Shown: positions 9,175 through 18,702, counted from the first letter of the stretch. The stretch: DNA of 64,000 nucleotides from Verrucomicrobiales bacterium (GCA_024636835.1 JAGXGH010000067.1:1-64000), one strand, 5' to 3'. The notes: generated from the letters alone by a model not told the origin. A program made the numbers and translations.

Positions 9175-9744
9175 ATGCGATGGTGGCTTGACGAAGACGA
9201 AACCCCAGCCATATCCTCAATAGTGACCGAGTCGAATACAGAATCTTCAGACCAACAACCTAACCGGACCCCAATTTTGGACATCAAAGAAATCCGCAAA
9301 ATCGTCGAAATGATGAAGGAGAATGATCTTTCCCTCTTCAGCTTCGAGAAGGACGAATTCAAGATCAAACTCAAGCGAGGAAACGAGCTTGATGACTTCA
9401 AGGCAATGCTTGGCTCGATGCCTGCTATGGCGGCTCCGTCACCAGCAGCAGCTCCTGCCGCCGCCGCAGCGCCTGCTCCAGGGGCGGACGGTGGTGCACC
9501 ATCGGCGGAAGGTAACGAAATCACCTCGCCAATGGTGGGGACGTTTTACCGCAAGCCGTCGCCGGAAGCGGATCTGTTTCTGAATGTTGGCGACACGATT
9601 TCTGAAGGACAGACGCTCTGTATCATCGAGGCCATGAAGGTGATGAACGAGATCAAGTCCGAAGTCTCCGGCACGGTGACTGAAATCTTGATCGAAGACG
9701 GCACACCGGTGCAGTTCGGCGAGGCTCTTTTCCGCGTGAAGTAA
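9175..9744 (+). CDS. accB: Acetyl-CoA carboxylase biotin carboxyl carrier protein
   Basis: The C-terminal ~75 residues are the biotinyl domain, with the biotin Lys in IEAMKVMNEI. A Pro/Ala-rich linker (PAAAPAAAAAPAPGADGG) connects it to an N-terminal helix (LDIKEIRKIVEMMKEND). The ATG at 9175 has GAGG nine bases upstream and gives 189 residues. By comparison with E. coli AccB (156 residues, starting MDIRKIKKLI), a TTG at 9277 could also be the true start, but it has no ribosome site. It carries CO2 as carboxybiotin for fatty acid synthesis. accC follows 69 bases downstream in an operon. Confidence 0.95.
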   Translation: MRWWLDEDETPAISSIVTESNTESSDQQPNRTPILDIKEIRKIVEMMKENDLSLFSFEKDEFKIKLKRGNELDDFKAMLGSMPAMAAPSPAAAPAAAAAPAPGADGGAPSAEGNEITSPMVGTFYRKPSPEADLFLNVGDTISEGQTLCIIEAMKVMNEIKSEVSGTVTEILIEDGTPVQFGEALFRVK

Positions 9745-9813
9745 GCGAACCGTTTACCTTACCAACTTTTATCTTCGCGTGGCCACAGTGGATCACGCGC
9801 TTCTTTCATTCCC

Positions 9814-11196
9814 ATGTTCTCCAAAGTTCTCGTTGCCAACCGAGGTGAGATCGCGCTGCGCGTTATTCGTGCATGTCGTGAGCTCAATATTGAAACTGTC
9901 GCCGTGTATTCGGAGGCGGATGTCGATTCCATGCACGTTCAGCTTGCCGATGAGGCGGTGTGTATCGGGCCCGGGCCGAGCAACCAGAGTTATCTGAAGT
10001 CGGATCGAATCATCGCAGCTGCCGAGATCACCGGTGCGGATGCGATTCACCCTGGCTATGGGTTCCTGTCAGAGAATGCTCGATTCGCGGAGATCTGCGA
10101 GTCCTGTAATATTAAGTTTATTGGGCCGAGCGCTGAAGTCATCCGCATGATGGGTGATAAGAATACGGCTAGGGCGACGGCGGTGGCAAATGGTGTGCCA
10201 GTCACTCCGGGCACCGATGGTTGCGTCGCTGATGCGGCAGAAGGACTCAAGCTTGCCAAAGGTATCGGCTTTCCCGTGATGATTAAAGCGACTGCCGGTG
10301 GCGGTGGTCGTGGAATGCGTCCGGTGATGAAGGAAAGCGAATTTAAGTCCATGTATGAAGCGGCGAGTAGCGAGGCCTTGGCAGCCTTTGGTAATGGGGA
10401 CTGCTATCTGGAGAAGTTGGTGATCAACCCGCATCACATCGAATTCCAAATTCTCGGTGACAGTCACGGTGGAGCCGTTCATCTCGGCGAGCGCGATTGC
10501 TCGATGCAGCGTCGCAATCAGAAAATTATCGAAGAGGCGCCGTCGCCAATTCTCAGCCCGGAGCAGCGCGCGAGAATGGGTGAGGCTTCGGTAAATCTGG
10601 TGAAGGCGATCGGCTACGAGAATGCGGGCACGATCGAATACCTCGTCGATGACGAAGGGAATTTCTACTTCATGGAGATGAACACTCGAATCCAGGTCGA
10701 GCATCCAATCACTGAAGAGGTGTATGGCGCTGACTTGATTAAGGAACAGATTCAGATCGCCGCCGGATGTCCGATTTCCGATCACTTGCGCGGGTGCACA
10801 CCACGCGGTCACTCCATCGAGTGCCGAATCAACGCGGAAGACGCCTACACGAACTTCACGCCATCGCCAGGTCAGATCGATCTTTGGTATGCGCCGGGCG
10901 GACGCGGTGTGCGCGTGGATACCCACGTCTATTCCGGGTATTCAGTGCCTCCTTACTACGACTCGATGATCGCCAAGTTGATCGTTCACGGTGCGACTCG
11001 TCAGTCGGCGATCGCGCGGATGCGCCGCGCCTTGAAGGAGTTCATGATCCACGGGATCAAGACCACGATTCCGTTCCAGATTTCAATCATTGAGCACGAA
11101 GATTTCAAGAACGGGAAATACAACATCGGTTGGGTTTCTGAGTTCATCGAGCGCGGCGAGCACCTGAAAGCTAAAGAAGATCACGAGGTGAGCTAG
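9814..11196 (+). CDS. accC: Biotin carboxylase subunit of acetyl-CoA carboxylase
   Basis: 460 residues, slightly longer than E. coli AccC. It carboxylates the biotin on AccB using ATP and bicarbonate. The N-terminal [20 protein letters not shown], the Gly-rich loop [28 protein letters not shown], the [23 protein letters not shown] segment and the catalytic [15 protein letters not shown] are all present, as expected for an ATP-grasp carboxylase. It lies directly after accB, a usual arrangement. Confidence 0.97.
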   Translation: MFSKVLVANRGEIALRVIRACRELNIETVAVYSEADVDSMHVQLADEAVCIGPGPSNQSYLKSDRIIAAAEITGADAIHPGYGFLSENARFAEICESCNIKFIGPSAEVIRMMGDKNTARATAVANGVPVTPGTDGCVADAAEGLKLAKGIGFPVMIKATAGGGGRGMRPVMKESEFKSMYEAASSEALAAFGNGDCYLEKLVINPHHIEFQILGDSHGGAVHLGERDCSMQRRNQKIIEEAPSPILSPEQRARMGEASVNLVKAIGYENAGTIEYLVDDEGNFYFMEMNTRIQVEHPITEEVYGADLIKEQIQIAAGCPISDHLRGCTPRGHSIECRINAEDAYTNFTPSPGQIDLWYAPGGRGVRVDTHVYSGYSVPPYYDSMIAKLIVHGATRQSAIARMRRALKEFMIHGIKTTIPFQISIIEHEDFKNGKYNIGWVSEFIERGEHLKAKEDHEVS

Positions 11197-11340
11197 TGTG
11201 CGGATGCCGCGCGGCAGGATTGGAGGCGAGGTTTGTGAGGAGGTTTGTAAGCCGCCCGGTTGCCGTGTGAGTTGGAGATGAGGATGTGGGGAGTGAGGAT
11301 GAATATTGCTGTGATTGTGTGAGAAGCCTATAGTCGTTGT

Positions 11341-11709
11341 ATGTGGCTTTCCGTCATGATCTTTTGCGCCATCATGCTCGTGGTGTTGGTTTATATACTC
11401 ATACTGTGGGGTTGGTGTAAGGCGATTCTTCGTGAGCGGACCACGCATCTACTTGTGAAATGTACGGCGCTCTTTGCTGTGTATCTTGTGCTCTTTTTTC
11501 TTTTATGCTCCGTTTTCCTATTCCCGATAGAATTTCCGACGCTTGCTGTACTCGTTATGATGGCCTTGGGAGTTCCTGTAGTTTTCGCTTTAATCCATTA
11601 TTTCGGAGCCTCAATACAAAGAGCGCTGGTAATTGTCGCATTGACCTCGGTGAGCTGGATATTTCTAAGTCTAGCGCCTAGCTTAGGTTCAATTTTAGTA
11701 ATGCGTTAG
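11341..11709 (+). CDS. Small integral membrane protein, unknown function
   Basis: 122 residues with four predicted hydrophobic segments (around 3-27, 37-58, 60-82 and 87-117) and a short basic loop (KAILRERTTHLLVK). No family is recognised. The next gene, also a small membrane protein, starts 46 bases later, so the pair may be co-transcribed. Confidence 0.6.
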   Translation: MWLSVMIFCAIMLVVLVYILILWGWCKAILRERTTHLLVKCTALFAVYLVLFFLLCSVFLFPIEFPTLAVLVMMALGVPVVFALIHYFGASIQRALVIVALTSVSWIFLSLAPSLGSILVMR

Positions 11710-11755
11710 CAGGTCTGTGTTGTAGACTTGGCGCGAACGCGGGGTAGAATAGCTT

Positions 11756-12097
11756 ATGGGTATCGGTTGGATTTTACTTTCCATATTTATTTCGGCAGGT
11801 GTGCTGTGGGGATTGTTGCGGCTATTTGCGAATGATGAGGCGGACCTGACTCCGCCGCGGTATTCGATTTTCGGGGCGTGTTATTGGTTCGTCATGTGGA
11901 TGGGAACCACGGCTCTCCAGTGGGGAGCCTGGACCTTGATTCCCATGGTGATTCTCACGGTCTTCGCGCTCTATCAGTTCTTTTACGTGACGATCGTGAA
12001 GTCGATTTGGCTTGGGATTGTTTTCGTTGTGTTACGCTCGTTGTTGGATGTTGGAATGGCGGTTGGGATGCAACGTTTGGCGGAGTCCGTCAGATGA
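11756..12097 (+). CDS. Small integral membrane protein, unknown function
   Basis: 113 residues. Three to four hydrophobic segments are seen: an N-terminal one (GWILLSIFISAGVLWGLL), an acidic loop (NDEADLTPPR), a Trp-rich middle and a C-terminal segment ending VGMQRLAESVR. No family is recognised. It lies just downstream of another small membrane protein and just upstream of REP-type repeats. Confidence 0.6.
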   Translation: MGIGWILLSIFISAGVLWGLLRLFANDEADLTPPRYSIFGACYWFVMWMGTTALQWGAWTLIPMVILTVFALYQFFYVTIVKSIWLGIVFVVLRSLLDVGMAVGMQRLAESVR

Positions 12098-12130
12098 GGG
12101 ATTGTTTATGTTCTTTATGCGAGGATTTTT

Positions 12131-12262
12131 GTGGTTGGGTTGGCTTCGCGGCTAGAAGCCACGGCCACTTTGTTTTGCGGTCGCGTATAAGGGCTGCGCC
12201 CCACGCGATCGGGTGGCAGTGAAGGGAAGTTACGGACGACGTGGAGGTCATCCCTCCCGCAA
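12131..12262. repeat. GTGG-type REP (reverse) followed by one ~85-bp family C repeat
   Basis: At 12147-12168 there is a reverse-oriented REP: read on the minus strand it has head GTGG and stem-loop CGTGGC-TTCTA-GCCGCG. At about 12177-12262 there is a copy of a second repeat, family C (TCGCGTATAAGGGCTGCGCC, CCACGCGAT, then an AAGTTACGGACGA region), which also occurs at 61027 and 61872. The rest of the 311-bp gap up to thiE shows a CTGAGA near 12380 but no convincing TPP riboswitch. Confidence 0.75.
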
Positions 12263-12408
12263 TATGAAGCGTATTAAACCTGTCTGTGATTTTGTGTGTC
12301 CTTAATGCCTGCGTAAACGATGCGGAAAACCTTTGCCAAAGGGGGAATTATTGCGAAACTTACCATCCCGCTGAGAGCGAAGACGCGGGAGTCCCAACTA
12401 ATTAAGCT

Positions 12409-13041
12409 ATGTCTCTTTCCATTTCCGATGCTCGTCTTTATGCCATTCTCGACATGGGGTATGTCGATGAACAAAATGCCACTGCTGTAACTCGTGCCCT
12501 TCTTGCGGGCGGTGCTGGTATCCTTCAAATCCGCGCAAAACGCTGGGGGCGTGAGCGTATTGGATCGATGGCCGAGCGCATCTTGCCGCTGACTCGAGAC
12601 GCTGGTGTGCCGTTGATTATTAATGACTATCCAGAGGTCGCTGCGGAGGTGGATGCTGATGGTGTGCACGTTGGTCAAGACGACGGCTCGATCGAAGAAA
12701 TCCGGTATATTGTCGGCGACAAAATGATGATTGGTCGTTCGACGCACACCGTCGCGCAGGCAAAGCAGGCTTTAGAAGATGGGTTTAGCTACATTGGTTT
12801 CGGTCCTGTTTTTCCGACACCAACTAAAGCGGGAAGACCAGGAATCGGTTTGGATAATATCGCTACGGCGCAGGCTGAAGTTGGCACGAAGATTCCGATG
12901 TTTTGTATCGGAGGAATCAAAATGAACAATCTATCCGAGGTCGTGACTGCTGGTGCGCAACGGGTAGTGATTGTCTCCGGCTTATTGCAAGCGGAGGATA
13001 TCGAAGCGGCGACGAAGGCCGCACTCGCAGCGATGGAGTAG
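12409..13041 (+). CDS. thiE: Thiamine-phosphate synthase
   Basis: 210 residues, a TIM barrel of the usual length. It joins the pyrimidine (HMP-PP) and thiazole phosphate to give thiamine phosphate. Family motifs are visible: LQIRAKRWGRE (pyrophosphate-binding strand), LIINDYPEVAAEVDADGVHVGQDD (Asn-Asp and the VHVGQxD signature), IGRSTHT, YIGFGPVFPTPTK and a GGI phosphate loop (FCIGGIKMNN). No other thiamine gene is nearby. Confidence 0.93.
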   Translation: MSLSISDARLYAILDMGYVDEQNATAVTRALLAGGAGILQIRAKRWGRERIGSMAERILPLTRDAGVPLIINDYPEVAAEVDADGVHVGQDDGSIEEIRYIVGDKMMIGRSTHTVAQAKQALEDGFSYIGFGPVFPTPTKAGRPGIGLDNIATAQAEVGTKIPMFCIGGIKMNNLSEVVTAGAQRVVIVSGLLQAEDIEAATKAALAAME

Positions 13042-13101
13042 TGGCTCTTCACTGATTGCTGAGAGCTTGCCGTTTCTGGATGAATCGCTAAGCTGAGCTC
13101 A

Positions 13102-13719
13102 GTGTTCGAGATCGTATCTTCACGGCTGAAAATCTACGAAGGCGCAGTGCTTGTCGGGATGTTGAGGAGCCACGGATTGGCCGCGCAGATGTGGTATCTG
13201 CATACAGCCGCGCTTGAAGGTGAACTAACCTTTGGAGGTGTAAGCGTGATGGTGCCAACTGAGGAAATGGATGAGGCATTCCAATTGATCGCGACACCGG
13301 TCGAACTGACCGACGAATGGAGAGTCGACGAGTCCGCCGCGCCGGAGGGTTACGCTGCCAAATATCCGGACATATTCTCGCTATTGTTGTTCTTCGTGAA
13401 GTGGGCGGCCGCTATTGGATTTGTCTTTTGTTTCGCTGCACCAGTTCTCAGCGCGATCGCAGGTTTGAGAAGTCGAGTCGTTGAGCTAAGTGAGCTGACT
13501 TCTGCGTTTGGCCAAGGGACGCTGGGCCTCGTGGCAGCGGCGGCGATCGGGGTGATGATCGCCGTCCTCGGCGCGATCGCCTTCGCACTATTTCGGCAGA
13601 TGGATCGAAGTCGCAATGTGCGGACCATTGTCGCTGCGTTTTTTCTATTCGTGTATAACCCGCTGGTCTCCATCGTTGCCTTGGTCGACCTCGTTCTCAC
13701 CGGCTGGGGTGAGGACTGA
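13102..13719 (+). CDS. Membrane protein with N-terminal DUF2007-like domain
   Basis: 205 residues from a GTG start. The first ~70 residues (IVSSRLKIYEGAVLVGMLRS..., ending VMVPTEEMDEAFQLI) fit DUF2007, a small alpha/beta domain thought to have a signalling role. Three hydrophobic segments follow (about 93-118, 139-160 and 173-198). The function is unknown. Confidence 0.65.
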   Translation: MFEIVSSRLKIYEGAVLVGMLRSHGLAAQMWYLHTAALEGELTFGGVSVMVPTEEMDEAFQLIATPVELTDEWRVDESAAPEGYAAKYPDIFSLLLFFVKWAAAIGFVFCFAAPVLSAIAGLRSRVVELSELTSAFGQGTLGLVAAAAIGVMIAVLGAIAFALFRQMDRSRNVRTIVAAFFLFVYNPLVSIVALVDLVLTGWGED

Positions 13720-13782
13720 TGCGTTCTCAAGCGCTTCCGCTGTGACTTCGTCTTGCTGCTCGACCGAGCAGTCCGGGCCCAT

Positions 13783-13869
13783 TCAAGTGAGGGCGTCACC
13801 TGGCGCCAAGCGCATAAGCGCAGCAAGGGCAATGCCGACCAGTAGAAAGGTGATAATGTCTTTTTTCAT
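13783..13869 (-). CDS. Possible 28-residue membrane peptide
   Basis: An ATG at 13869 opens a 28-residue frame (MKKDIITFLLVGIALAALMR..., TGA stop) with a single hydrophobic helix and a Lys-Lys start. No ribosome binding site is visible, so this is only a candidate. It lies in the gap between two membrane protein genes that converge. Confidence 0.25.
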   Translation of the reverse strand: MKKDIITFLLVGIALAALMRLAPGDALT

Positions 13870-13904
13870 CCGAAGGGAGAAGCGGTCTGAACGCGGTGAA
13901 TGGT

Positions 13905-14363
13905 CTATTCTTCGTAGTGCGTATCAACTGGCCTCTCAAGCATTTCGCTGAATGCTGAATGGGTGTTCGCGCAGACGACCGCACCATAACTAACGCATAG
14001 TGTGGCGGCTGCGATGCAAATTCGTTGGCGTGGTGAATACCCTGTGCCCGGGCGTTGGGCGCGGATACCTAGGTAGAGTGTGGTAAGCAATCCAATAAAT
14101 GCAGCGATGGAGGAAAAGGTAGGGAACCACGCCATGCCCCACCACTCGAAACTTTGCTCGACGGTTTCGCTCGTGTGGATAGTACTAGTCATTGCCCAAT
14201 AAATCCACAGTAAGCTATGCAGCATCTGGTAGGTCATGATGACGGCGAACCCTGCGAACTCGATGACGGGGCGGTGGCGCGAGAGCGCAAACACCATGGC
14301 AATCAGCACAACGAAAATCATCCGTAGCATCGCCAAGTCATCAAGAACAGGAGGGAGTAGCAT
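13905..14363 (-). CDS. Integral membrane protein, unknown function
   Basis: 152 residues with four hydrophobic segments (about 11-27, 33-57, 80-100 and 117-133). It starts at an ATG (14363) and runs divergently from the PfkB kinase gene, 129 bases away. No family is recognised. Confidence 0.6.
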   Translation of the reverse strand: MLLPPVLDDLAMLRMIFVVLIAMVFALSRHRPVIEFAGFAVIMTYQMLHSLLWIYWAMTSTIHTSETVEQSFEWWGMAWFPTFSSIAAFIGLLTTLYLGIRAQRPGTGYSPRQRICIAAATLCVSYGAVVCANTHSAFSEMLERPVDTHYEE

Positions 14364-14492
14364 TAAAGAAATTTACATCGGTGACTCCGTGCATGTCGAG
14401 TGGCAGTTGTTCATGAGTTTGCGATACGGTATTGCACCGATCGATACGCTCGCTAAGATTTGCAGACAACATCAGCCCATCACCAAACTATT

Positions 14493-15413
14493 ATGTCTAT
14501 TCTCGTCGCCGGAACCATTGCTATCGATAACATCAAAACGCCCGCCGCTGAGGCCAATAACTTGCTTGGCGGGTCGGCATCCTATGCTGCGCTATCTGCG
14601 TCGTATTTCTGTGATGACGTGCGTCTCGTTGGGATCGTCGGTAAGGACTATCCACAAGAGCACCTCGAGATGCTCTCAACGCATGGGATCGGACTCGATG
14701 GCGTGGAAAAATCAGACGCCGATTCGTTCACTTGGACCGGCGAGTATTTTGACAACATGAATGACCGTCAGACTCACGCGGTGGCGCTCAACGTGCTTGA
14801 AAACTGGGAGCCAAAGGTGGCTGAGGGCATTGCTGATGCCAAGGTTTGTGTGTTGGCGAATATGTCGCCGGACAACCAAATGACGACGCTCGACCAATGC
14901 TGGGCGGCTGATTTCGTCGTTGCTGACTCGATGGACTTGTGGATCGAGATCGCCCGTGACCGACTCAAGGACGTGCTCAAACGGTTGGATCTTTTTGTTA
15001 TCAACGACGGTGAAGCGCGCGAGCTGACCGGAGAGTCGAACTTGGTCATCGCCGGTGAGGCCTTGCTTGCGATGGGGCCGAAGGCAGTGGTGATCAAGCT
15101 TGGTGAATATGGTGCGATGTTGTTTGGTCCCGATGGCCAGTTTTTCCGCGCAGGGGCCTACCCGCTTCGCGAAGTGAAGGATCCAACGGGTGCCGGTGAT
15201 ACTTTCCTCGGCGGTTTAGCTGGCGCACTAGTGAAGGCAGGCTCTGTCGGCGGAGACGGTGTGGCGTTTGAAGATTTGAGGCAAGCGGTGGTGATGGGCA
15301 CGATCATGGCGTCGTTCACCTGCGAAGAATTCTCTACGAGGAAAATTCAGAATCTATCTCCCGAAACGATCGAAGAACGCTTTAATGAGTTCAAAGCGAT
15401 GGGCATGTTTTAG
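14493..15413 (+). CDS. PfkB-family carbohydrate/nucleoside kinase
   Basis: 306 residues. The start at 14493 (MSILVAGTIAIDNIKT) is favoured over an upstream TTG because it begins the first beta strand of the fold. The Gly-rich GGSASYAALSAS near residue 30 and the C-terminal signature DPTGAGDTFLGG (anion hole and catalytic Asp) are clear. NDGEARELTGE is the usual middle motif. It phosphorylates a sugar or nucleoside; the substrate cannot be told from the sequence. Confidence 0.88.
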   Translation: MSILVAGTIAIDNIKTPAAEANNLLGGSASYAALSASYFCDDVRLVGIVGKDYPQEHLEMLSTHGIGLDGVEKSDADSFTWTGEYFDNMNDRQTHAVALNVLENWEPKVAEGIADAKVCVLANMSPDNQMTTLDQCWAADFVVADSMDLWIEIARDRLKDVLKRLDLFVINDGEARELTGESNLVIAGEALLAMGPKAVVIKLGEYGAMLFGPDGQFFRAGAYPLREVKDPTGAGDTFLGGLAGALVKAGSVGGDGVAFEDLRQAVVMGTIMASFTCEEFSTRKIQNLSPETIEERFNEFKAMGMF

Positions 15414-15489
15414 ATCTTGGTTAGCTTGCCTAACCGACAAGCGTAACTCTTGATTGCAATTTCGCTTGGGAAATTGCATCATCAATACG

Positions 15490-15918
15490 ATGTCGGAATA
15501 TTCTCAGGTTCATCGGATAGTCTATTTTAGCACGGCAACATCTGCCATGACTGAATCGGATTTGGAGGAATTGCTTGTAAAGGCTCGTGAGAAAAATTTG
15601 CGTCTCAATATCACTGGCACGCTGGTCTACGAGAATGGTCATTTTCTTCAGGTGCTCGAAGGCGAACGCTCCGCGGTTCGCGAAATGTTTGATGTGATTG
15701 AGTCTGACGACCGTCACTACGATGTGAGACTTCTTATCGAGGACGACCTTGATGCTCGACAGTTCGGCGAATGGTCGATGGCTTGGAGTAAGATCAACGA
15801 TAAGTCGCTACTGTCTACCTTTGTCGAGATATCGAAGACGGCGGGTGCCTCGGCAATGGTCACTCCAGACCTTGTGATGATTCGGCGATTTATTGGAGTG
15901 CTAAACGGATTTCTTTAA
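15490..15918 (+). CDS. BLUF-domain blue-light sensor
   Basis: 142 residues from the ATG at 15490. Residues 8-105 are a BLUF domain that binds FAD. The residues needed for the photocycle are present: Tyr12 (HRIVYFS), Asn36 (KNLRLNITG), Gln54 (GHFLQVLEG) and the Trp/Met pair in EWSMAW (Trp95, Met97). A short C-terminal helical part follows, without a catalytic output domain, so it probably acts by contact with a partner protein. No partner is obvious nearby. The next gene, an AraC regulator, is convergent. Confidence 0.9.
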   Translation: MSEYSQVHRIVYFSTATSAMTESDLEELLVKAREKNLRLNITGTLVYENGHFLQVLEGERSAVREMFDVIESDDRHYDVRLLIEDDLDARQFGEWSMAWSKINDKSLLSTFVEISKTAGASAMVTPDLVMIRRFIGVLNGFL

Positions 15919-15958
15919 AGTGCAGTTGGGGTGTTTTACCGTTTCCAAGCAAAAATTT

Positions 15959-16037
15959 GACTATTCGCCGCGCACAATAAGCTTACAATCAACCTGATCC
16001 GTGTTCTCTCGCGTCAGATCAATACCAAGATTTGGTG
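15959..16037. repeat. Dispersed repeat with perfect palindrome AATACCAA-GAT-TTGGTGTT (family D)
   Basis: Begins GACTATTCGCCGCGCAC and ends with CTCGCGTCAGATCAATACC AAGATTTGGT. The same ~85-bp unit is at 56363-56446, and its last 34 bases are at 53734-53768 in inverse orientation. It reaches the stop codon of the AraC gene, so it may serve as a shared terminator for the two convergent genes, although it has no T-run. Confidence 0.7.
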
Positions 16038-16946
16038 TTATTTACGACCGCCCCGAAGACGATCGCGGTAGTGACGTGGAGATGTTCCGAACACAGATTT
16101 GAACAGGCGGCTAAAGTAGTAGGGGTCTTCGTAGCCGACAAGCGCTGCGATCTCACCAATCGTGGCATCGGCGCGTTGCATTAATGCCGCAGCGCGCTGC
16201 ATACGTTGGTGGATTATATAGGCCATTGGCGCTTCACCGGTTTGTGCTTTGAAGCACTGTGAAAAGTGTGCGGGTGACATTCCTGCCAACTTCGCCATGC
16301 CCTCGATTGTCCACCGTCTCGGCAGTGCATCTTGTAAGGCGACGATGACTCTCAAAACACGATCTTCCGCTTGGCGGGCGCGGTTGTTTCGCGATCTCGC
16401 ATAGCGGCGAAAGAGTCCGATCATGCGAGCGAAGCCGGTTGAGATTCCGAGTAGACCAGCATCGCTAAATCCATCCAGCGCGTGGCGATACGTCCCCTCG
16501 AATGCACGCTGAAGTTCATCAGTGCTTGGTGTATGAAGAATATGCTCGCCCTCTGGTATTCCTAGCGCAGCGACGTAGTCAGCCGCTCGTTCTCCAGTGA
16601 AATGAAACCAAAAGATCGTCCATGGTGCGTCTGGGTGGGCGAAGTAGCGGTGTCCGATTTTCGGCGGGAGCACGACCAAGTCGCCAGCTTCAAGTGTGAA
16701 TGAATCGCCCGCAATCTCGCCGCCTCCACGGCCGGCAAGGCAGTAGATGAGTACGTATTCATCAGTGCCGTGGTTTCTCACTACATGATGATTAGCCGCA
16801 TCTGCGAACTGTCCCAGGTGCGTCACCAGCAAATCACGAAGCACTGGAAGTTTGGCGACTTCTTTTACGCGATGCTCGGGGACAACAAGAAGGCGTTGAT
16901 TGGCGAAGCCTTCCGCAATTCCTTCTGTAAGGTGATCTTCTGTCAC
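16038..16946 (-). CDS. AraC-family transcriptional regulator
   Basis: 302 residues. The N-terminal half is a cupin-like ligand domain (EYVLIYCLAGRGGGEI, GDLVVLPPKIGHRYFAHPDAP). The last ~100 residues hold two helix-turn-helix units (MAKLAGMSPAHFSQCFKAQTG and IGEIAALVGYEDPYYFSRLF), followed by the family ending GTSPRHYR. It is divergent from the sugar porter (112 bases between the starts), so I infer that it controls that transporter in response to a sugar. Confidence 0.92.
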   Translation of the reverse strand: MTEDHLTEGIAEGFANQRLLVVPEHRVKEVAKLPVLRDLLVTHLGQFADAANHHVVRNHGTDEYVLIYCLAGRGGGEIAGDSFTLEAGDLVVLPPKIGHRYFAHPDAPWTIFWFHFTGERAADYVAALGIPEGEHILHTPSTDELQRAFEGTYRHALDGFSDAGLLGISTGFARMIGLFRRYARSRNNRARQAEDRVLRVIVALQDALPRRWTIEGMAKLAGMSPAHFSQCFKAQTGEAPMAYIIHQRMQRAAALMQRADATIGEIAALVGYEDPYYFSRLFKSVFGTSPRHYRDRLRGGRK

Positions 16947-17058
16947 GCTATCTAGAGTAGCTTAAAATCCACGGATCGTCCATTTTTTTCATTCAATCTT
17001 CCATTGCGTTGGATGTCTAGCTGATGCCAAAATCAATATCCTCCATTCCCGTATCGCC

Positions 17059-18702
17059 ATGTCCGAACACCCCAAATTCAACACCGGTTTCCTGCTGTTC
17101 ATTTCCGTAGCTTCGGCACTCGGAGGGCTTCTTTTTGGTTACGACCTGCTGGTGATTTCCGGCGCGAAACAGTTTTACGAACTGACCTACTCGCTCGAGA
17201 CGCCAATGCTTCAGGGATGGGCGGTGAGCTCGTGTATTGTTGGTTGTATTATCGGAGCACTCTTTGTCGGGCGGCTCTCCGATAAATTCGGTCGAGTGAA
17301 GCTTCTTTTGGTTTCTGCTTTGCTGTTCTTAGTCTCCGCGCTCGGGTCGGGTTATGCCCCGGATTTCACACAGTTTGTCCTCTATCGATTGCTTGGCGGC
17401 ATCGGGATGGGAATGGCATCGACGCTCTCGCCAATGTATATCGCAGAAGTCTCGCCGGCGAACTTGCGAGGTCGCTTGGTATCGCTCAATCAACTCACCA
17501 TTGTCATCGGTATTCTGCTTGCCCAGTTCGTCAATTATCAGATTTCGGAATACAAGCCTATCGAGGAAACGCTCCAGCAGCAGAGCGCTCTCGCCGCTGA
17601 TCTTGGAACGCAAATCAGCGTGGAAGCGAATGTCGACGAAGTGACCGGGGCGTATTTGCCGAGCATCTTCAGTGATGCCCAGCGCGAGGCGGTTCTTGAA
17701 GAAGGGCTTCTCAATTCCGTGCCTAGTGAAACGCTCGACGTCGCGGCACTATCGCAGCTTCTCCGCGATTCCACACCGATTCCAACTGATCTCCTGGATC
17801 CTGCGAAGCTTCAGGACTACACCAACGCTCAACTTGCCGAGACGTGGAATGGCACAACGGGCTGGCGCATCATGTTCGCTGCAGAGGGTATTCCTGCGGT
17901 GCTGTTTTTTGTTCTCATGCTGATGGTTCCCGAGAGCCCGCGTTGGTTGGTGAAAAATAGCCGGGATGAAGAAGCGCGGGTTGTTCTCAGTAAGATCGGT
18001 GGCGCGGATTACGCTTCGAAAACACTCGTGGAAATTGAAAGCACTCTAGACGCCGCGCATAAGAAAGCGGGCATCGGTGAACTGCTCAAACCGTCCGTTA
18101 TTGGCATCGTCGGCATGGGCGTTGCCATCGCCGTGTTCCAACAGTGGTGCGGGATTAATGTGATCTTCAACTACGCGCCAGATATCTTCCGCGCTGCAGG
18201 GTTCAAGGTGGGCGATATCATGTTCAATCTCGTCATCATCGGGCTGACGAACATGGCATTTACGTTCGTCGGTATGGCAGCGATCGACCGACTCGGGCGC
18301 AAACCACTAATGCTTATTGGCTCTGCAGGCTTGCTGTTTTCATACATCGCCATCGGCACGTGCTACGCGACTGGAGCCACGGGATGGTATGTCGTGGGAT
18401 TTGCGTTACTGGCGATTGCCTTTTTTGCGGCAACATTGGGGCCGGTGGCTTGGGTGTTTATTTCTGAAATTTTCCCGAATTCGATTCGCGGCACGGCGAT
18501 GTCTGTCGCCGTTCTCTCGCTGTGGATTGCCAACTTTATCCTTTCGTTCACCTTTCCGATTCTGAATGAAGCACTCGGCAGCGCCTACACGTTCTGGCTC
18601 TATGCGGTGATTTGTCTCGTTGGTATCTTTTACATCAAAGCCAAGGTTCCCGAGACCAAAGGCAAGACTCTAGAAGAAATTGAGAAAGAACTCACGAGAT
18701 AG
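17059..18702 (+). CDS. MFS sugar porter (sugar:H+ symporter)
   Basis: 547 residues, 12 membrane segments. Signatures of the sugar porter family are seen: GYDLLVISGA after TM1, RLSDKFGRVKL between TM2 and TM3, YIAEVSPANLRGRLVSLNQL, PESPRWLVKNSRDEEA, QQWCGINVIFNYAPDIF in TM7, DRLGRKPLML and a C-terminal VPETKGKTLEEIE. Residues ~160-264 are an unusual insertion between TM5 and TM6, on the outside of the membrane, rich in acidic residues; most family members have only a short loop here. It is preceded by a divergent AraC regulator and followed by the DUF5107 gene, which suggests a sugar-use locus. Confidence 0.93.
   Translation: MSEHPKFNTGFLLFISVASALGGLLFGYDLLVISGAKQFYELTYSLETPMLQGWAVSSCIVGCIIGALFVGRLSDKFGRVKLLLVSALLFLVSALGSGYAPDFTQFVLYRLLGGIGMGMASTLSPMYIAEVSPANLRGRLVSLNQLTIVIGILLAQFVNYQISEYKPIEETLQQQSALAADLGTQISVEANVDEVTGAYLPSIFSDAQREAVLEEGLLNSVPSETLDVAALSQLLRDSTPIPTDLLDPAKLQDYTNAQLAETWNGTTGWRIMFAAEGIPAVLFFVLMLMVPESPRWLVKNSRDEEARVVLSKIGGADYASKTLVEIESTLDAAHKKAGIGELLKPSVIGIVGMGVAIAVFQQWCGINVIFNYAPDIFRAAGFKVGDIMFNLVIIGLTNMAFTFVGMAAIDRLGRKPLMLIGSAGLLFSYIAIGTCYATGATGWYVVGFALLAIAFFAATLGPVAWVFISEIFPNSIRGTAMSVAVLSLWIANFILSFTFPILNEALGSAYTFWLYAVICLVGIFYIKAKVPETKGKTLEEIEKELTR

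Noticed and set aside
10069-10926. Long minus-strand ORF opposite accC
   Set aside because: It is the antisense shadow of a highly conserved gene and has no signal of its own.
12262-12408. TPP riboswitch in front of thiE
   Set aside because: A CTGAGA is present near 12380, but the other conserved half (ACCTGATCTGGATAATGCCAG-like) and the P1 stem are missing.
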